NCBI GenBank assembly: GCA_905183005.1
Contig: CAJJDO010000143.1
Coordinates: forward strand, 1 to 64,000
DNA length: 64,000 nucleotides
Direction: 5' to 3'
DNA from: Paramecium pentaurelia
Lineage: Eukaryota > Ciliophora > Oligohymenophorea > Peniculida > Parameciidae
Part shown: one piece after another, positions 59,366 through 64,000 of the stretch
Position numbering within the stretch: the first letter of the stretch is position 1
Layout of the letters: each line of letters begins with the position of its first letter
Notes under the pieces: generated by a model
Seen by the model: only the letters and a program-made list of their open reading frames with translations
The model's database searches: none
Told to the model about the DNA's origin: nothing
Translations under genes and position numbers: made by a program

Positions 59366-60195
59366 ATGTTAATTAACAAGCTTCCTTTGTTAGAATAAAC
59401 ATAGTCTCCTAAACCATCCCATAAAACCAAATTAAACTTTGAGAATACAAGTTATTTATAAGGAGATAAGTTTTATAAGTAGCCTCTTGTTTAAAAGTAA
59501 AAGAGATAATTAAGCATAATGAAATCTCAAAACGAGATAAAAAAATAAATTCAAAGTATAACTGATGATTCAGTCTCAAAACGAATTCAATAACCTAAAA
59601 CTTAATTAGAATTCCAAACAATAGACAAATTATAGATAGAATTTGAAACAAAATATATAGAACAAGTAATTTATGTTTTGGGGTTATTTAGAATAGAGTT
59701 ATAGATGATTTGAAATTAGAAAACATAAAATTAAAAATGCAGTTAGAAGAATAAGAATAATAAATTATTTATCTAAAAATAATAAATAGTGATTTGAGAT
59801 AATAGATAGAGATCTCATCTACAGATATCTAAATTAAAAAAATAGAATAAGAATATAAAGATACCTATAGAAGAATGGATGAAACTTTAAGAAAGGCTAT
59901 AGATGAGAATTATGAAAGTTAAATTAAAATGAAGAATTTATAAATAAAATCATAGTAATTAGAGTAATTCACTGTATTAAATATATTAAAAATATTATAG
60001 TTTATGTTTAAATAATAATTAACATGTAAATTTTGTAGAAAAGAATTAAATAATACAATTACAGTAATCCCATGTGCTCATAATTATTGTTAAAGATGTG
60101 TTTCTGGTTATGTTGGTAGATGTTTTGCATGTAATGATGATGTAAAATCTATTTATTATGTAATAGAATAAAGTATAGGCCACTTATCATAATGA
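59366..60195 (+). CDS. coiled-coil RING-finger protein
   Basis: ATG 59366 to TGA 60193-60195; removing one 26-nt intron after IEQ leaves 267 residues. A Ser/Gln/Lys-rich N-terminus leads to a coiled coil (about residues 105-200, KLENIKLKMQLEEQ-like). The C-terminal RING-like finger reads CKFCRKELNNTITVIPCAHNYCQRC, then CFACND, giving C-x2-C...C-x-H-x2-C-x2-C...C-x2-C. It is probably an E3 ubiquitin ligase or a scaffold; substrates are unknown. It follows the previous gene by 47 bp. Confidence 0.8.
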
Positions 60196-60351
60196 ATATA
60201 TGAGTGATCTAATAAACATGTATAAAATATTTGAGAATATTTTGAGTTTATTGAGAAATTGATTATAATTATATAAAATGTAAAAATTTATATAAAGTGA
60301 ATGATAAAAAAATAAGATTTGTTAATTGATTGTTAAATAATATAAATGAAG

Positions 60352-60725
60352 TCAAAGGTGTAGTAAGCCTTAGTAGTATTCACTGTAGACATCGTGAAGT
60401 TGCTATTCAATTCTTTGATGGCATCTTTCGAATTCTCTATCATTTGTATTTCCTTTATAGCATTCTAATGCTGATTTTTCGATAAAGAGCATCTTCATAG
60501 AGAGATACTTAGCAATATTGTCTATTTTGCCTTCATGTCTTTCCATGCCTACATTAATTTATTAATTATACAAGTAGCAAATAATTCAAAAGTCTTAGCA
60601 TTTCTGAGACAGGTTTCCTTATGTTTTTCATTGAGGTCTTATTGTTTAAACATTTAATCAAGTGAAGTTTTGCTGGCTTCTTAGAAATTATTGAAATCAC
60701 TTTCGAATTACTATTTCCTTTACAT
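60352..60725 (-). CDS. small twin-CX12C helical protein
   Basis: ATG 60723-60725 to TGA 60352-60354. One 23-nt intron inside the first Cys pair leaves 116 residues. The four Cys form two pairs with twelve residues between: CLRNAKTFELFATC and CYKGNTNDREFERC, separated by a ~28-residue helix-like linker. This recalls the helical hairpins with twin CX3C or CX9C motifs of mitochondrial intermembrane-space proteins, but twelve is not a spacing I know for a named family. No signal peptide is visible. Confidence 0.75.
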
Positions 60726-60994
60726 TTTTTTTAGTGTATTTAATATTGTTTTGAATAAATAAGATATTGCTAGGTTTTGAATTATAATATTTCATCATTA
60801 AAATATATTATTTTCAAAATCTTGTGATTCATTATGCAATAACTTATTCCGTCATTTATTAATTTTATTTATATATATAATAAATAATATATGAAATGAA
60901 TAAGAAATTCCTCAATTCTTAATATATATTATAATGTAAATAAATATGAATGACATTATTTAAATTTAGAATAATTATATATTATATATATATA

Positions 60995-61894
60995 TCAGTT
61001 TTGAGTTTGAATTGTTTCTTAAGAATGAGATCTTTAAGCTTTAAGAATTATTATTTCCAAAATTGAATCAATAAAGGCAAGAATAATAAAGGAAATGGTC
61101 CAAGTTAAATCGATTTAAAATAAAAAAAGAATAGAAATGTCAAATCCAAAGCTAATGAATAATTATAGAATTTGAATCCATTTCCTGTTTGATTGAAAAA
61201 ATCTAAATATCCAAACAGCAACTAAATCAATTAATACACATAAAGCAGGATGTAATTCTAAAAGTAAAAAACAACCAATCAATCCTTAAGAAATTACACA
61301 TCTAATTAATACTCTATAAACAGTATTAATATAAAAATAATTTTATCTATTATCTTAATTTTATTTGATTTCTCCTAAAAATTGAATTTCACTTTATCTA
61401 ACAGAATCTGGTAATTCTTATAATGATGGAATAGTAGGTAAATTATTTGGTATATGGTGATGAAATTATTGAGTTTCAATTCTATTGTTTGTTTTAATTA
61501 TTTGGTAGCCAGAGTTTTTTCTTATTAATGTAGGTGTTTTAAGAATATTTCTAGCTGGAGACACTGCAGCATTTGATTTGATACTGTTTCTACCTTATTA
61601 ATTGGTTTCAGGTACTGACTCTATTGTAAATGTTCCTTTTTTTTAAAGAGTTCTATGTAAACGTTGAGTATTTTATAAGGTGATAATGTGATGATCATCA
61701 GATTAAGCAGAATGTTTTGAAGATCTGTGAGTTGAATGATGTGTTCTACTTGTTGGAACTGTTTTCATTATATTAGATGGTGTTATTGCTGATGCATTAG
61801 TAATATTCTTCTTTCTATACATTCTACATAGTAAGTATAATTGAATTAAGAGAATGAAACCAGCAAATCCTAAGTGATAATATATGAAGACCAT
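60995..61894 (-). CDS. membrane protein with split hydrophobic ends, unknown
   Basis: ATG 61892-61894 to TGA 60995-60997, 299 residues, no intron. An N-terminal helix (LGFAGFILLIQLYLLC) precedes a ~150-residue Ser/Thr/Gln/Asn-rich hydrophilic part (SVPETNQQGRNSI, ARNILKTPTLIRKNSG). The C-terminal half has about four hydrophobic helices (LIGCFLLLELHPALCVLIDLVAVWIF, LFISFGFDISILFLF, TWTISFIILAFIDSILEIIIL). No family recognised. Confidence 0.7.
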
Positions 61895-62076
61895 CAAATT
61901 TTAATATTAATTTAACTTTTTAATATCTATTTTTAGATTTTAAGCATTGATGTTTTCAATTGTCTTTTCTTTTTATAAGGAATGCAACTAATTAAATCTA
62001 TATATACATGAAAAATAAAAAATAAAAAGTGAAATTATAAAATATGGATATGTGGTTATCAAACTACTAATTAGAG

Positions 62077-64000
62077 TCAACAATCAGAAACTTCATCTTG
62101 TAAATCCATTGAAGGTTCATCATAAGATTTAAAATTGACAAAAAATCCATCTGTAGATCTATCAATAGATGGAATATCAACTGTAGTATGAAAAGTAAAT
62201 TTGAATTCTTCAGAATAATGTTATTCCAAGATTTCTTTTGTACTAGATGAAACCTATAATTTTCCTTTTTCACCTTTTGATTCCATTTTATTTGCTACAA
62301 GTACATCAGGTCCATAAATATCATATCTAACAATTTCTGTACCTAATACTCCTCCAATAATTGAACCTGTATGAATACCTATCCTCATATCTAATCCTTA
62401 AAAATTTATATGATCTCTAACACGTTTGATAATATTAATCATCTCAAATCCTAATTCTACAGTATTCTTAGCTTCCAATGCAATATTTCTATCTTTTGCA
62501 TCTAACATACCCATAACTACATAACAATCACCTATTGTATACAATTTATAGACTGATTTTTCTTAACAACATTTATCAAATTCAGTAAATAGATTTCTCA
62601 ACATAAATACAACTTATTCTGGTGGAACTTTACTTGAATATTCTGTAAATCCTGCAATATCTGCAAAAAGTAATGTTACATTATCATAACTATCCTTTAA
62701 AACAGCCCTTTATTATTGAAATTTTAAAAATTATTCTAACATATGTCTAGGTAATTAATGTTTAACCAATTAATCTAATTGTTAATGTTTTGCTTTTAAT
62801 TTGCATTTATTATTATACATCTAAACATTCTTATTGAATTTATAAATTTGATTAGATATGAAAATCAATTATAAAATGATAGCATAATAAATTAAACTCT
62901 TCTCCCAATTCTTAACAAGTACAACAATTAAATTAACTGATATCATAGATATACTTTCTATAACCTTATATTTCATTTTGATTATTGGATTTAATTATGT
63001 CATGAAGGATAAGAATACTCCTACTGCAATACAAATTTCTCCAACTATAAAACTTTAGTATGAGAATATATGTATGATCCACCATACCATAGTTATAATA
63101 TAACTGTATATAAAGTATGTTTCTTTGAATACTCTTTCTCTATATTATTTCATTAACAATAGAATTAGAAACCCCATTTTAATTGTAACAATTAGATATC
63201 CAAAACTCAAATTAATAAACCATGTATATTAGTTTTCAAAGATCTATGAAATTAAAATTGTAGATGTATTTTATACTAATAATAATATAGCTACTCCAGC
63301 TTTCAATAATATCACTAATAAAGCATTCTTTTTAGTTAATTCTTTATAAAAATCTTCAATATGTTAATGATCTACATCAGGATGAAAATCTAAGAATAAT
63401 TTCTTTTTATCTAATATAAGAACATCACATTCTTTAAATTCATCTTCATTTTAATTTAACTATTTTAATTTTTCTTTCTCAATTTCTCCATTTAAAAAAT
63501 CAAAATTTTCATCAACTAATAAATTCTCTTTACCTAATTTAATTTCTATTGCTTCAATTAAATTAGCACCTTCAATAGAGAATTTCTATCCAATAGGATT
63601 TGCATGTTCACTATCACCATGTGATTATTATTATTAATGAGCATCTACATTTAAACTAGATTTGTGTTATAATTTTGGATTATTTTATTTCAAATGAGGT
63701 AATACAAGAGTTGGTTTTCTCTTTATTTTTTTATCTCTATTAAATCTAGCAGGATTATCAATAGCAGTTACTGAATTTGAAGGATAATTATTAGTATTCT
63801 ATTTTTAAGATTTATTCTTATTTCTCAAATTCTTTGTAATTTATTATTCAGATAAAATATAAGTAGTAATTGAACCCTTTCCCTTAGCATCAACAATATC
63901 TTCTGTAAATATAAAATCCTATGATCCACTAACTAATCTATAAGCCTCCTCTGATATTTTAATTTAACCATCTTAACCAGTTGAACAAACTCTAGAAGTA
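62077..64000 (-). CDS. class III nucleotide cyclase, C-terminal part (5' end outside window)
   Basis: TGA is at 62077-62079; the gene runs off the window end. At the window edge a first cyclase homology domain ends with TSRVCSTGQDG and DAKGKGSITTYIL. Then a hydrophilic linker, a cassette of about six membrane helices (around 62850-63350) and a second cyclase domain follow. The second domain has LLFADIAGFTEYS (metal Asp), YTIGDCYVVMG, DMRIGIHTGSIIGGVLG and RYDIYGPDVLVANKMES. Two cyclase domains with a membrane block between is the layout of ciliate guanylyl cyclases, which also carry an N-terminal P-type ATPase-like half; that part would lie beyond 64000. Substrate (GTP or ATP) is not decided here. 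Confidence 0.88.

Noticed and set aside
1..64000. CRISPR arrays, bacterial operons, insertion sequences, tRNA or rRNA genes
   Set aside because: No spaced repeats, transposase motifs, or cloverleaf/rRNA-like segments were seen; the genetic code and introns mark this as ciliate nuclear DNA.

Overview
This window looks like macronuclear DNA of a ciliate, most probably Paramecium. The base composition is very AT-rich. Long open frames appear only when TAA and TAG are read as glutamine and TGA is the sole stop. Genes are interrupted by tiny introns of about 20-31 nt (GTA...TAG or CAG/AAG), and intergenic gaps can be as small as 20 bp. A trichocyst matrix protein gene (55291-56488) points to Paramecium. 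All gene models below were read by hand under this code; where introns were resolved, the joined exons give an exact multiple of three.

Layout. 1-3217 is gene-poor and starts with about 60 GC-rich bases; it holds a dead WD40 fragment. 3218-12038 has a large polytopic membrane protein, a decayed stretch and a hybrid histidine kinase. 12139-16744 has a calcium-dependent protein kinase and a divergent syntaxin-16-like SNARE, split by a 1,083-bp duplicate around a single N. 16940-22541 is a tandem array of four related protein kinases, one a likely pseudokinase. 22826-30174 has a membrane RING-H2 protein, glutathione synthetase, a kinase-dead CDPK-like protein and a PEK/GCN2-like kinase. 30766-39667 has mitochondrial pyruvate carrier 2, PP2A catalytic subunit, a PARP, a secreted protein, a kinase with leucine-rich repeats, a glutamine-rich protein, Sec61 gamma and a small membrane protein. 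39701-46679 (minus) has a poly(A)-binding protein, a polytopic protein, a coiled-coil protein and IFT70. 47298-50085 has protein phosphatase inhibitor-2 and a collagen-like secreted protein, again disturbed by a 1,162-bp duplicate around an N. 50294-60725 has a hypothetical gene, a SWI3/SMARCC homologue, a macro-domain protein, the trichocyst protein, a CCDC112/148-like protein, TMEM147, a RING protein and a twin-CX12C protein. 60995-64000 has a membrane protein and the C-terminal half of a class III nucleotide cyclase cut by the window edge.

There are no operons. Recurrent themes are signalling (about nine kinases or pseudokinases, a PP2A catalytic subunit, a PP1 inhibitor, a cyclase, a histidine kinase), ciliary or secretory cell biology (IFT70, trichocyst protein, SNARE, Sec61 gamma, TMEM147) and ADP-ribose biology (PARP plus macro domain). 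The two N-flanking direct repeats are best read as unmerged contig ends rather than real duplications. The most interesting biology is the four-gene kinase array with a shared N-terminal module and a kinase-dead member.
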